From Euperipatoides rowelli (lineage: Eukaryota; Onychophora; Udeonychophora; Euonychophora; Peripatopsidae), in the NCBI GenBank assembly GCA_003024985.2, contig PXIH01S0036336.1: a DNA stretch of 11,426 nucleotides; one strand, given 5' to 3'. Made by a program: the position numbers and the translations under genes. Position 1 is the stretch's first letter. Each line of letters opens with the position of its first letter. The notes under the pieces are model-generated. The model ran no database searches and was not told the origin of the DNA. It was given only the letters and a program-made list of their open reading frames with translations. Shown one piece after another: positions 1 to 8,060 of the stretch.

Positions 1-238
1 AGTTTGCTAATTTTGCTAAATTACATTTTGTATTTTAATAAAAATAATCAATTATTATGCTATCTTTATATTATTAATTTTCGCTGGTGAAATTTATCAT
101 TACTAGAAAAAATCTGCGGGAAAACATTTGTCTCGTTAAAAAACAACAAATAAAGTTTTGTATATTGGCCTATAATAAACTTGTATAATGTACTTGTAAA
201 ATGGACAAACTAAGCCCCCTCATGTCTTTAAATCATTG

Positions 239-318
239 TTTGAATTCACGACCTCCGCCAATCAAAGCGGAAGGAATAACCTCTACTTTCTTACAAGGAA
301 GATGTATGCTCTAAACGA
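239..318 (-). repeat. decayed tRNA-like SINE head
   Basis: Read on the minus strand this stretch resembles the inner part of a tRNA. A D-arm-like TAGAGC is followed by a stem-loop CCGC-TTTGATTG-GCGG shaped like an anticodon arm, then AGGTCGTG and a T-arm/B-box-like GTGAATTCAAAC (consensus GGTTCGANTCC). The acceptor stem is not recognisable. A partial duplication is visible: TAGAGCATACATCTTCC is followed by a related TAGAGGTTATTCCTTCC. A working tRNA gene is therefore unlikely, and an old tRNA-derived SINE head is the better reading. The CCAAT string on the plus strand (258-262) lies inside this loop. Confidence 0.4.
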
Positions 319-401
319 GGAAAAAAGTTTCATTTTAGCCTATTTAAAATTATTCTACAAAATTAACACTTAAATAGATATATTTGTCATTTTACGTTCT
401 G

Positions 402-459
402 ATCCATTGTTGTTGAAGGCAAAGGATAATCCTTCAAGCTATCACTTTCTTCAATGGAT
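402..459. repeat. imperfect inverted repeat (two-part stem)
   Basis: ATCCATTG (402-409) pairs with CAATGGAT (452-459), and the inner TTGAAGG (413-419) pairs with CCTTCAA (431-437). The inner loop is 11 bases and one side of the stem carries a 14-base bulge. The asymmetry argues against a microRNA precursor, so this is recorded only as a structure. Confidence 0.6.
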
Positions 460-845
460 TAGTATCATAATGCTGGAATACATTATTATATAGAAGACAT
501 TATGAATAATTCAGTATTTTAGTAGAGTGGAAACAAAATACCCGCATTGGAAGTATTCAGTCTTCTTTGCAGTTAAAATTTGAAAATTGGCTATCAATGT
601 AGATAGTTTTGAATGCATAATAATCAATATAAATAAATTAATAAGATAACTTCTCTCAATTCTTTTATTATTATATTGATGTTCACTTTATACTAATAAA
701 AATATCAAGCTCTATTGGCCTTTATTTATAAATGTAGAAATGAGGTATAAACATAATAAAGGCTGTCTATAATCATATATTATGGTATAATAAAGTAGTT
801 CTTCAATAGTATTCTTTGTACCTTATATAAATTACGGTATTGATT

Positions 846-888
846 TACAGTATAGCCTATACTGTATTCAGTATTTACTGTATACAGT
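846..888. repeat. two adjacent near-perfect palindromes
   Basis: TACAGTATAG (846-855) and CTATACTGTA (857-866) are perfect 10-base inverted arms around one base. Ten bases further on, ACTGTATACAGT (877-888) is a perfect 12-base palindrome. Both are variants of an ACTGTATA theme, so they may share an origin. Confidence 0.85.
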
Positions 889-1051
889 GCATAGATTATT
901 CGTCTATCTGTTGCCCATCCATTATCCATTGATTGAAGAATCTGTCTATTTATCTACCTGTCTTTCAATTTATTGATATTGTGATATATTGATTTATCAA
1001 TCTATTTTTTTTGTCAAATGTAACTGTCTTATTCCCATGAGCACCTTCATT

Positions 1052-1063
1052 CAAGATGGTGGC
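1052..1063 (+). promoter_or_regulatory. YY1-like motif near the LINE 5' end
   Basis: CAAGATGGTGGC differs by one base from the YY1 consensus AAGATGGCGGC. In mammalian L1 a YY1 site sits at the extreme 5' end and positions transcription start (established knowledge). Here the site is about 180 bases before the first ORF1-like reading frame. A role is inference only. Confidence 0.35.
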
Positions 1064-1234
1064 GTATGAGTTTTGCTCTGCAGTTTAATTTTTGTATTAT
1101 ATGCTTATTACTTAATAATATGCTGTTACTTACGGTTATTATTTTATGCAGTTGGTCTTGGTATGTATTGGGATATATTTCATACTTGGAATTAAAGCTA
1201 TTATTGAACTCTTATAGAGTTTTATACGCTTGTA

Positions 1235-2318
1235 TTGGCGCTGGTGGAAGTTCTCAAAATGCAACGATGGTTTGTGTGCAATAAACCTGTATTATTATTT
1301 GCTTGTTTTTTCATAATTTATATCATGACCTATAATTCTGTGATGAATAACAGCAAGGACATGCTGGTGGATAATCTCAATAAGTACGTTACTTTAGTCA
1401 CAGATGTTTCCACTGTTTTTGTGCTAGTCAATAAGGACTTTAAGATGAAGAGGATATGCAAAGAACAAATTATTGATCTTTTGAATGCCTTGCAAATTTT
1501 AGACAGGCTAGTAGAGCTGTTGCCTCTAGAATTTTTGGCATATTGCTATGTGTTGATTAAGTCAGCAATGCATAAGGATGTGTTTATGAAGGCTTTACAA
1601 TTTTTTATGACCTGTTTGTATACATGACGAATGCCATGGTGGAAAAAAGCATCAACTTCACTGTATCTTGGATGCCCTGGTATGTAATTCAAATGGAGCT
1701 TATGAACTTATTGAGTGAATATGGTGAAATTATTATCATGAAGCCAAATAACAAAAGGATTAGCAAAACTTGTGTTTACCAAACAACTCCTGCATATGTT
1801 ACATTCATGCTGAAAGACGATTCTTCGTTAAATAACTTACCATATGATATTACCTCATCTGGTAATCTTCACGGTTGGTTGCATCTTCATCAAAGGAAGA
1901 GGTTTTGTTTTAGGTGCAAAAGAGATTCAGATGGCATTAGAGATTGCAAATATTGTTGGTGTTGTCAATGCAAGGAGCAGATGTTGAGCGGTCATCAGTG
2001 TAAAGCTTATATAGCAGTGTGGTCAAAGCTTTAGGAAAGAATATGGTGTATAATGGTGAGGGATCCATTGAGATGGTTAATAATGATGAAATGTTTGATA
2101 GAGTCTAGAAGGTTCCTAACACTATTGTGGAAGGAGATAGCGCATTAAAAATTTCAGAAATTGATGTGCAGAAATCTGGTGTTGGGGTATTAAATAGTGA
2201 GTCAGGAAGTTCTTCCCCAGCACAAGATCTAGTAGAGAGGGCTCTGTTGGAAGCTAAATTGAACACTGACACGATGGCTTTCCAAGCAGCTATGTTTAAA
2301 GACAGAAATGGGGATTAA
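1235..2318 (+). pseudogene. LINE A ORF1 (RNA-binding protein with zinc knuckle), frameshifted
   Basis: ORF1 proteins of LINEs bind the element RNA in the ribonucleoprotein particle. Three frame pieces are seen. 1235-1590 (frame 2) gives a hydrophobic N-terminal part. From about 1576 frame 1 takes over, entering at VYEGF and running through the 1624-2034 open frame. Frame 3 (about 2000-2318, one internal TAG at 2109) supplies a polar, serine- and acid-rich tail. Within the 1624 frame, residues 12-75 look like an RRM-type fold (TVSWMPWYV, LLSEYGEI). Residues 95-108 form a CX2CX4DX4C knuckle in which the usual histidine is aspartate. A second cysteine cluster (C111-C126, H124) follows but is not canonical. 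The first 15 residues or more of the 1235 frame may be untranslated sequence. The start is not determined. Confidence 0.65.
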
Positions 2319-2701
2319 ATGCAAGTTCTATCATGAAACAGAAAATGCAAGTCAATAATCATGGTGCAACAGTGTCATGAGGACTTTAAGAAAGCCTATT
2401 TTAGGGCTAGCTCTAACTTTTCTATCTTGTGTTTATGTCTCATGGTTTTTTCTATAAGTCATAAACGGTATTTATATACCAATCAATTTCTTTATTTATC
2501 TAAATTTTAGTATGTTTTATGTAGTGAAGGCAAATTATACGAAGTGTTTATATATATGTTTAACTTAATTAAGTTTGAAAGTTTGATTTTTGGACATAAA
2601 GTAAGAAATGTGTCCAGGGATTCAATGGTTTTTTCGTTATTGTTTTTTAGTTTAGTTGTGTCTGGTAATAGGGCAAGAGGGGAGGGTTTTTGTTTTCAAT
2701 T
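2319..2701 (+). other. spacer between LINE A ORF1 and ORF2
   Basis: About 380 bases, T-rich, without a supported reading frame. A spacer or short overlap between ORF1 and ORF2 is normal for two-ORF LINEs. It includes a small palindrome GGTATTTATATACC (2467-2480). Confidence 0.5.
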
Positions 2702-3022
2702 ATGAATCTTAACCAAAGTTTTGTAAAATGTGACTCTGCCAATATTCAAGGGCTTAACAGTTTTTTTAAAAAAAAAAGAGTTGTTAAGCTTTCTACTCAA
2801 ATTTGATATTGACATATGCTTGCTTCAAGAGGTGTAACTGAAAAAAGGGGCTAATAGCAATCTAGCCATGTTAAATAATCATTACAGTATATAATATTTA
2901 GTGCTTTGGCTATCACAGCCAAAAGAGGAGTAATGATTTTAATTGCTAAATCTATAATGTTTCATGACGTTAAAATATTAATTGCTGAACCAAATTTATT
3001 ATTGATTTCTATAGTTATGGTC

Positions 3023-3033
3023 GGGGGGGGGGG
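3023..3033 (+). repeat. poly-G run (G11)
   Basis: Eleven consecutive G in an otherwise AT-rich region, within the endonuclease frame, where it encodes a glycine run between SIVMV and VFIASYYGP. The flanking frame stays open through it. Confidence 0.9.
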
Positions 3034-3141
3034 AGTCTTTATTGCTTCTTATTATGGTCCTGCACAATTATTGTCTAATAAAGTGTCATGGTATAAGTTC
3101 TAGGATATTTTGCCTAGGGTTCAAAATAATGTAATTCTGAA

Positions 3142-3153
3142 GGGGGGGGGGGG
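3142..3153 (+). repeat. poly-G run (G12) at the expected GDFN site
   Basis: Twelve consecutive G directly after an in-frame NVILK, where APE-type endonucleases have IxGGDFN. The motif is absent and no aligned frame continues immediately downstream. Length change within the run probably destroyed the motif. Confidence 0.85.
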
Positions 3154-3443
3154 TGTTTAAGTAATTAATTTTGAAATACTAGATCCTAACTCGAATATAT
3201 TAAAAAGAATTAGAGTTAGTAGACATAGCCAGTTTGAAAGGCATGGATCATTTACCTATAAGATTAGCCACTGTTTCTAATAGGCTGGATTACTTTTTCT
3301 CCTCGGGCATAATGTTTAGGAACTTCTCTTATAAATTGAAACTTACAATTATGTCGGATCATGTACTTCTATTGATAGACTTTCAGATTAAAAACATTGT
3401 TAATATCCTTATGTATTCTGTAAAGCAGGTGTATTTTTTTTAA

Positions 3444-4025
3444 ATCCTAATTTTAATTTTCATGTAAATGATATAAATAGCATATATTGTGAATTTAATA
3501 GTCTATGTGTTGGAAAATTCTTTAATATATGGAATTGTTGAAGTTTAAACAATATCAAATATTCAATACAAACGTAATTTAAACTCTGGTATTACGGAAT
3601 TGAGAATGTTCCTAATAAAATGTTCAATTTGAATTAAACTGAAGTACCTTACTATTTCACATATAAGAAACCTCTTAATGAATTGCTCAGAGAGAATGAG
3701 TTGGAAAGTCAATTATTAATCAGGAAAAAAATCATTGCGAGTTTGTGTGAAATTTCTAAGCTTATGACATCAGATTTTTTAGAAAGCCTGTGGCATCTGA
3801 CTTAAACTATGTTTATGTCAATGGATCATTTATTAAGGGTTTTCAAATGATTAACGGAATATCAACATAAAATAATATATGTTGAATAATATATGTTGAT
3901 ATTCCTTTAGAATATCAGGTTCAGCTGGAGGATATTAATTTTGATATAGATTCTGGTATTAATAACAATTATAATTTTAAAATTTCAAGGGGAGACATTT
4001 TGAAGCCGTTAAGGTAACATATACA
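3444..4025 (+). pseudogene. LINE A ORF2: linker between endonuclease and RT, decayed
   Basis: Broken frames carry the character of the poorly conserved ORF2 linker. A charged helical stretch (NELLRENELESQLL, about 3674-3715) is followed by RKKIIASLCEISKL. A frame-1 segment holds NGSFIKGFQM, then, after the hairpin at 3856-3905, QLEDINFDI and ISRGDILKPL, ending at TAA 4015-4017. The last part corresponds to the region just before the RT fingers, where LINEs often have an Ei..al..l-type helix. No catalytic function is expected here. Confidence 0.5.
3856..3905. repeat. perfect 14-bp inverted repeat with internal 14-bp tandem duplication
   Basis: GGAATATCAACATA (3856-3869) and TATGTTGATATTCC (3892-3905) are perfect reverse complements. 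The interval also contains a 14-base unit AATAATATATGTTG twice in a row (3871-3884 and 3885-3898). It lies inside the LINE A linker; the frame (frame 1) is the same on both sides, with stops inside the repeat. An inverted duplication formed by template switching is the likely origin. Confidence 0.9.
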
Positions 4026-4900
4026 TCATGCTCACCTGGCCCTAATCTTATTAATGTGAAAATTTGGCATTTGCTTGAGCATGTGCTTATGTTAATTTAT
4101 GAAAAAATTTTCAATACCTTAATTATTGATACTTTTCTTGGTAAGGCATTTATTGAATCATATATGGTTTTGTTTAAAAAAAAATAGTGGATAGCCAAAA
4201 AGTGGGTCTTGACTCGTTAAGACCAATATGCATTGAAAACTTAGACATGAAAGTTTTTGTGAAAATCTTGAATTCTAGATTGTCTGAAATCATGCCTTCT
4301 TTCATGTCTCCCTTTCAGTTCGCTATAAAGGGTTCTAATATTCACATGCCTATCTTTGTCGTCCAGGAGGCCATCTATGAAATCAGGCGTTTAAAACTCA
4401 AAGATGCCACTATTATATTTCTAGATGTTGCTAAAGCTTTTGACGATGTTAATTTGAAATTATTAGTGGGTAATATTATTGAGACTTTTGGATATTCTAA
4501 CTTATCGAAAGGATTAATTAATTATATATGCAACAAATCTATTCATATTAAGCACCACAATAAATTATTTTATTCAATGGGTGTGAAGAGGGGCCTAACA
4601 CAGGGATCTCCTCTCAGTTCCAATTTATTTATTTTGTATATTAACGACTAATTGTACAGTTAATTAGTATAAATTTAGGCATCTCATCATCATCATCATT
4701 AAATTACTATTACTTAATTAAGCATCTATTTGACTAATGTTGGAGCTTTGATTTCCGTGGTGGACGACATCACTATTATAATTAAAAACAGAGCCTCTTT
4801 AGATATAATCATGAATGTAATTAATGAATTTTCTGAATATTCTGGTTCTAAATTCAATGAAACAAAAACACACGTTTGGAAACATTTTCTTAATCAGGTG
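4026..4900 (+). pseudogene. LINE A ORF2: reverse transcriptase domain, frameshifted
   Basis: Frame 3 (4026-4184) opens with SPGPN, the fingers-start block, and runs to an A9 tract (4176-4184) and TAG. Frame 2 (about 4187-4651) continues with SLRPICIEN and MKVFVKILNSRL, motif A FLDVAKAFD (catalytic Asp) and motif B LTQGSPLSSNLF. A frame slip near 4645 leads through a serine run encoded by the CAT/TCA repeat into the 4730 frame. That frame has motif C VVDDI, where LINEs usually have YADD, and motif D SGSKFNETKT. All core RT motifs are therefore present in order with both motif C aspartates, but over three frames. The GTG at 4187 and ATG at 4730 are not real starts. Confidence 0.88.
4685..4699 (+). 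repeat. (CAT)5 microsatellite
   Basis: Five CAT units sit between RT motifs B and C of LINE A. In one frame they encode five serines joining the two halves. GCATCT flanks the tract on both sides (4679-4684 and 4722-4727), which may be coincidence. Confidence 0.85.
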
Positions 4901-5490
4901 GTAAGAGCATATAGTAAGGATTATCCTATGTGTTTCTTAGGCCTAGCATTCCTTTTTACTGGTATACATGCTAGGAACAAAATTCAAAATGTGTTACTTG
5001 ATAAATTCTGTGTTATTAAGGAACAATCAGAATTTAAGTATATTTCCTTACTTATTAAGGTGAAAATAGTGAACTGTTACATGTTTTCCAAAATTTACTA
5101 TCATGCATAGGCTACCTTGCAAAGTTTACACAAAAGTTTATCAATAAGGTTTATTCTATAGTGAATGAAATTTTGTGGGGAAAGAAACTAACCCCAATTT
5201 TAAAAAAGAAGATCTTCCTCCCAATAGTCAAAGGGGGGTTGGAATTACATGAATTGGAAGAAATGTTCATCACTCTGAGGTCTAACTTTTTCTTGTTTTT
5301 ATGCATCTGAAAGAGCTTATATTAAGACACGCCTCCGCCATATCTAGTTAAAGCTCATCCTTTTTTTAATATTGTGGACAGTTTTGTTGATCTCTTGGAC
5401 ACTTTAGATCAGGTAATATCGTCAAAAATTCCATATAAATTTTACTACGCACAAATAACTGATCATATTCAACCACAGGGGAAGTTAAAT
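4901..5490 (+). pseudogene. LINE A ORF2: thumb and C-terminal region, 3' truncated
   Basis: The frame to 5110 ends in KVKIVNCYMFSKIYYHA, which matches the thumb wording K..viN.yl.pkl.Y seen in this LINE group. After stops, EILWGKK and then KKKIFLPIVKGGLELHEL give the well-known (L)W.gk ... r..l..p...GGLg..dl block (about 5167-5257). Further remains (KAHPFFNIVDSFVDLLDTL, KIPYKFYYAQ) run to about 5490. The zinc-finger-like end expected in a complete ORF2 is not seen before element B begins, so the copy is cut short. Confidence 0.7.
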
Positions 5491-5491
5491 T

Positions 5492-6323
5492 AATAAGGTT
5501 TTTTACTAAAATTATTATTTATTTCAACTTGTTTTAGATTTTATGAATGAAGGGCATCGATGCGATCAAAAACATAGAAATGCCTTTTTGAATATTAATC
5601 AAGCCACAATAATTCCTATAGTTAAACATATTAAAGCTGGACACGATATTGAAGAGTTAAGGTCTATTGCCTTAATGAATTATGAAGTGAAAATAATCTC
5701 AAAATTATGTTATATAGGTAACAAAAATAGTAGATGGCATGCTTCCACTGGGCATGCGGGCGTAAAAGGTAAGTCCATCCAAAGAGTGTTATTCTCTCAT
5801 TACGTCGCTTTGGCCTTGGCACGGAAGTCTGGGTTAAATTCCACCTTCTTATTAAACTTGTACATTTACATAGACATCATAACTCTACATAAATAGTACA
5901 CATTATGTTGAATGTGTACTATTTATGTAGAGTGATGATCAAGTATTGTGGTTTAAATTTTACCATGAAACTGTTATTAATGTAATAAGTGTTAAAAGTA
6001 TAGCAGTCAAAATAAATAGTTATACTACTGAAATGTTTGAAGTAAAACACAGTGTATTACAAGGATCACCCCTCAGTTCTTTGTTATATGGGTTTTATTT
6101 AAATGAGTTGGTGGAGTTGAATAATACAGCTATCAGAGGTTTTCGCATAAGAGGGCTTGCACAGCAAGTGAAGGTGATCAATTATATTGATGACATATCA
6201 ATTTTAGTACATTCGAAGGAAGAGATTGCCAATGTAAAGAAGGAGTTGAAGAATTTTGAAAACATTACAGGAACTAAGGTTAATCCAAGGAAATCCTATG
6301 TATATGACATTATTAATAGATGA
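5492..6323 (+). pseudogene. LINE B ORF2: reverse transcriptase, motif A lost
   Basis: The frame of 5510-5896 shows TIIPIVK and ELRSIALMNYEVKIISKL (fingers), then GVKGKSI. It ends in FLLNLYIYID at the motif A position: the first catalytic Asp is Asn and the KAFD wording is gone. A 29-bp inverted duplication follows (5876-5939) in place of the segment between motifs A and B. The frame of 5946-6323 resumes with motif B QGSPLSSLLYGFYL, then FRIRGL, motif C NYIDDISIL and motif D TGTKVNPRKS. FRIRG before motif C is common wording in Tx1/L1-type RTs. The enzyme cannot be active. Confidence 0.87.
5876..5939. repeat. 29-bp near-perfect inverted repeat, 6-base loop
   Basis: The left arm (5876-5904) and right arm (5911-5939) are reverse complements at 28 of 29 positions, with loop ATGTTG. 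It sits exactly where RT motif A of LINE B should pass into the segment before motif B. The left arm continues the coding sequence, so the right arm is probably the secondary copy. Confidence 0.95.
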
Positions 6324-7375
6324 TGTAGGAAGGATACCATTTTAAAAGNAGAGCCAGGAAAGATTTTGGGTGTTGATTTTCAAAAGTTAATCTGGGAAAA
6401 TACCAAGTGCATGTTTAAAGAAGTCTATGAGCCAATAGAGTCAAAAGTAAATGGATGAATTTGTCTGAAAGAAAAGAGATAATAAACAAGTTATTGATTT
6501 CTAGATGGGTATACTTTCTCCCATTCATTGTGTTTCTGAAAAAATATCAAAATCAATGGGTGAAGTTAGTTCAAAGCTGGATGTATGGGAGATTTTAAAT
6601 TGTCAGATATGAAACGACTATAACGCCGATGTTAAAGGGTGGAATGGGAGTCATGGATTTGATACTACTGGAATTGACGGCTACATTCAATTATTTGAAT
6701 AACAGTTTTGATAATATGGCTGACTTGGAGAGATTTCTGCTGTACAACCAGAAATCTGAGGATAAGATAATAGAGTACTGGGCACAGGTTTACATTACCT
6801 TAAAAGGCAAGGCTGTGGAAGGGAAGTGCAGATACAGAATGGTGCATATGGACCTACATAGAATATGTAAGGGGAGTGGCCTCCTATATAGAGAACAGAA
6901 TTTAAAGTATGCATTTTTTTAAAGGCTTTACGGCAACTTATACAATTTTTGGATAAGAGTGCAACATCTACTTCTTCATACACAAACAATGTTAATAAAA
7001 AAAATGTATAATGAGGGAACACAATGTGGTTTGCATCATGTGAAAAGCTCAGCAAGAAGACAAGGCTCATATATTTGACTATTGTGTTGGGATAAAGGAT
7101 TTCTTATTTAAGCAAGAATATATCTAATTACCGATAAAGACGTATGACATCATTCAGTGATTTGAATATAACTGATTATAGAAGAAATAGAAGATTGAAA
7201 CTAATCATAAGTTATTACACTATACACTATATGGAAACATAGATGCGAATGAATATGTAATGTGGATTCAGTGCAGGACTTAGATGTTTAATGAAATGAT
7301 AAAGAGATTCATAGGACTGGACTGTGTAAGATTATCTAATGCAGAGCTTAGGAAAAAATGCGAGGATAGTGACAA

Positions 7376-7377
<2 letters not shown>
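6324..7377 (+). pseudogene. LINE B ORF2: thumb and C-terminal region, decayed
   Basis: After the stop at 6321, KILGVDF (about 6361-6381) matches the LG..f block following the RT. INKLLISRWVYFLPFI is the thumb, and TPMLKGGMGVMDLILLEL (frame from 6629) is the p...GG.Gv.dl block, paralleling KGGLELHEL of element A. The 6629 frame ends at 6922. Beyond it are KALRQLIQFLDKS (from about 6920) and, near the end, YVMWIQCRT and MFNEMIKRFIGLD with NAELRKKCED. That resembles the region after the C-terminal zinc finger of such ORF2 proteins. A C..C...H....C cluster itself is not visible. Base 6349 is ambiguous. Confidence 0.65.

Positions 7378-7412
<35 letters not shown>
7378..7412. repeat. (TA)17 microsatellite
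   Basis: An uninterrupted TA run (17 units, 7379-7412) at the end of the recognisable LINE B coding remains. LINEs often end in short simple repeats, but this could equally be a later expansion. Confidence 0.95.
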
Positions 7413-7414
<2 letters not shown>

Positions 7415-7723
7415 CGTTCCATAAAGAAGTTGGTACTTAATGACTAGCAACTAATAGATATGAACACTTCTGTCAAAATGCTGAGTGCTANNTAGAACTT
7501 TCAGTATGAATTACTATAATAAAAATGCACAAACCACAATGGTTTGACATGGTGCTAGTTCGACAAGTAAGAAGTTCTTTAGAAATAATATTTTGTTATC
7601 TCTTAATATATAGTGAAGCTTTAATGTAATAGTAAAAAATGATAGATGTATAAATGCTATCAATTTATTATTTTGAGATGTATTAGGTTTTTAGTGTAAA
7701 TAAATTTGTTTAAAAAAAATCCT
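7413..7723. other. non-coding, no gene seen
   Basis: AT-rich, with two ambiguous bases (7491-7492) and a small perfect hairpin CAAACCA-CAA-TGGTTTG (7530-7546). The last 30 bases or so (from about 7690) resemble the end of the following repeat unit. This may be LINE 3' untranslated sequence, but nothing proves it. Confidence 0.5.
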
Positions 7724-8060
7724 TTTTGCTCTGAATTGGTAGAAGAAAAGTGGCAGAACCCTTTATGTAAATTCTTTTTTTTATAAAATAATTATCTAAT
7801 TAATATGCATGTTTGCTTTCTTTGTATATGTTACCTTTTGTTAATATAAAATATTTAATTTATGGAGCTAATCCTTAAAAATCAAGATTGTAATCAATTT
7901 TGATCTGATTTACTAGAAGAAAGGTGGTAGAATCCTTTATGCAAATTTTCTTTTGATGAAATAATCACTTGTAAATGATATGTATGTTTACTTTCTTTGT
8001 ATTTATTGCTTTTTGTTAAATAAAGTATTTGGTTTGCAAGTAAATCCTTAAGAAAATGTT
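7724..8060. repeat. 174-bp imperfect tandem repeat, two copies plus a possible partial
   Basis: TAGAAGAAAAGTGGCAGAAC (7740) recurs as TAGAAGAAAGGTGGTAGAAT (7914), a shift of exactly 174 bases. The similarity continues through TCCTTTATG-CAAATT, the GTATGTTTACTTTCTTTGTA block, the TTTTGTTAA.ATAAA block and AATCCTTAA. A third, partial unit end precedes the first copy (7690-7723). AATAAA-type strings lie near the unit ends. No coding capacity is seen. The units could be LINE 3' tails or an old tandem duplication. Confidence 0.85.

Larger units (their letters stand above)
319..1040. other. AT-rich intergenic stretch, no gene seen
   Basis: No coding sequence is supported on either strand. The stretch holds an imperfect hairpin (402-459), perfect palindromes (846-888) and a degenerate run of TCTA/TCTG-type tetranucleotides at about 900-1010 that looks like an eroded microsatellite. 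Confidence 0.6.
2702..3443 (+). pseudogene. LINE A ORF2: APE-like endonuclease domain, broken
   Basis: This domain nicks the genomic target for target-primed reverse transcription. The ATG at 2702 is followed within 15 codons by SANIQGLNS, the N-x-x-G-L motif I. The A10 run (2768-2777) then coincides with a frame change, and the new frame gives DIDICLLQEV, containing the catalytic Glu of LQE, ending at TAA 2835. Frame 2 resumes at 2906 with RGVMILI, and FIASYYGP matches the (Y)Y-x-P block. The frame that begins at 3234 gives SNRLDYFFSS (SRLDY block) and MSDH (catalytic Asp-His). The expected GDFN motif should fall at about 3138-3156, but a G12 run is there instead. Domain order and spacing fit the APE family; the product cannot be active. 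Confidence 0.75.
1050..5490 (+). mobile_element. LINE element A, degenerate two-ORF non-LTR retrotransposon (Tx1/L1-like)
   Basis: The order of remains is that of an APE-type LINE: ORF1 with a zinc knuckle, spacer, endonuclease, linker, reverse transcriptase and the GG-containing C-terminal region. All lie on the plus strand. Coding potential passes through all three frames with stops, so the copy is dead. The 5' edge is set only approximately by a YY1-like motif. The 3' end appears missing, because the coding similarity stops near 5490 where a second LINE begins. Assignment to the Tx1/L1 side of the LINE tree is an inference from motif wording (RPI...N..K, QGSPLS, SG.K.N..K) and the ORF1 layout, and needs a phylogeny. 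Confidence 0.8.
5492..7377 (+). mobile_element. LINE element B, 5'-truncated, same orientation as A
   Basis: A second RT of the same broad group starts abruptly at the fingers motifs and carries its own motif B, motif C, thumb and C-terminal region. It differs from element A throughout (YIDD versus VVDD; SVLQGSPLSSLLYGFY versus GLTQGSPLSSNLFILY), so it is a different family and not a duplicate. 5' truncation is the usual product of incomplete target-primed reverse transcription. No target-site duplication could be identified by eye. The rest of element A was not found after B, so a clean insertion of B into A is not demonstrated. Confidence 0.75.

Noticed and set aside
258-264. CCAATCA, a possible CCAAT box
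   Set aside because: Better explained as the loop of the minus-strand tRNA-like stem; no TATA box, start or downstream gene.
402-459. microRNA-like precursor
   Set aside because: Only 8 + 7 paired bases with a 14-base one-sided bulge, not a microRNA-type stem.
1066-1284. 72-codon hydrophobic open frame
   Set aside because: Leucine- and tyrosine-rich translation expected from AT-rich DNA; no motif, and it sits where LINE A 5' untranslated sequence is expected.
4187-4189. GTG as a start codon for the RT frame
   Set aside because: It follows an A9 slippage tract; the same RT domain continues upstream in another frame.
6795-7070. 91-codon open frame on the minus strand
   Set aside because: Antisense to the LINE B C-terminal remains; no recognisable domain.
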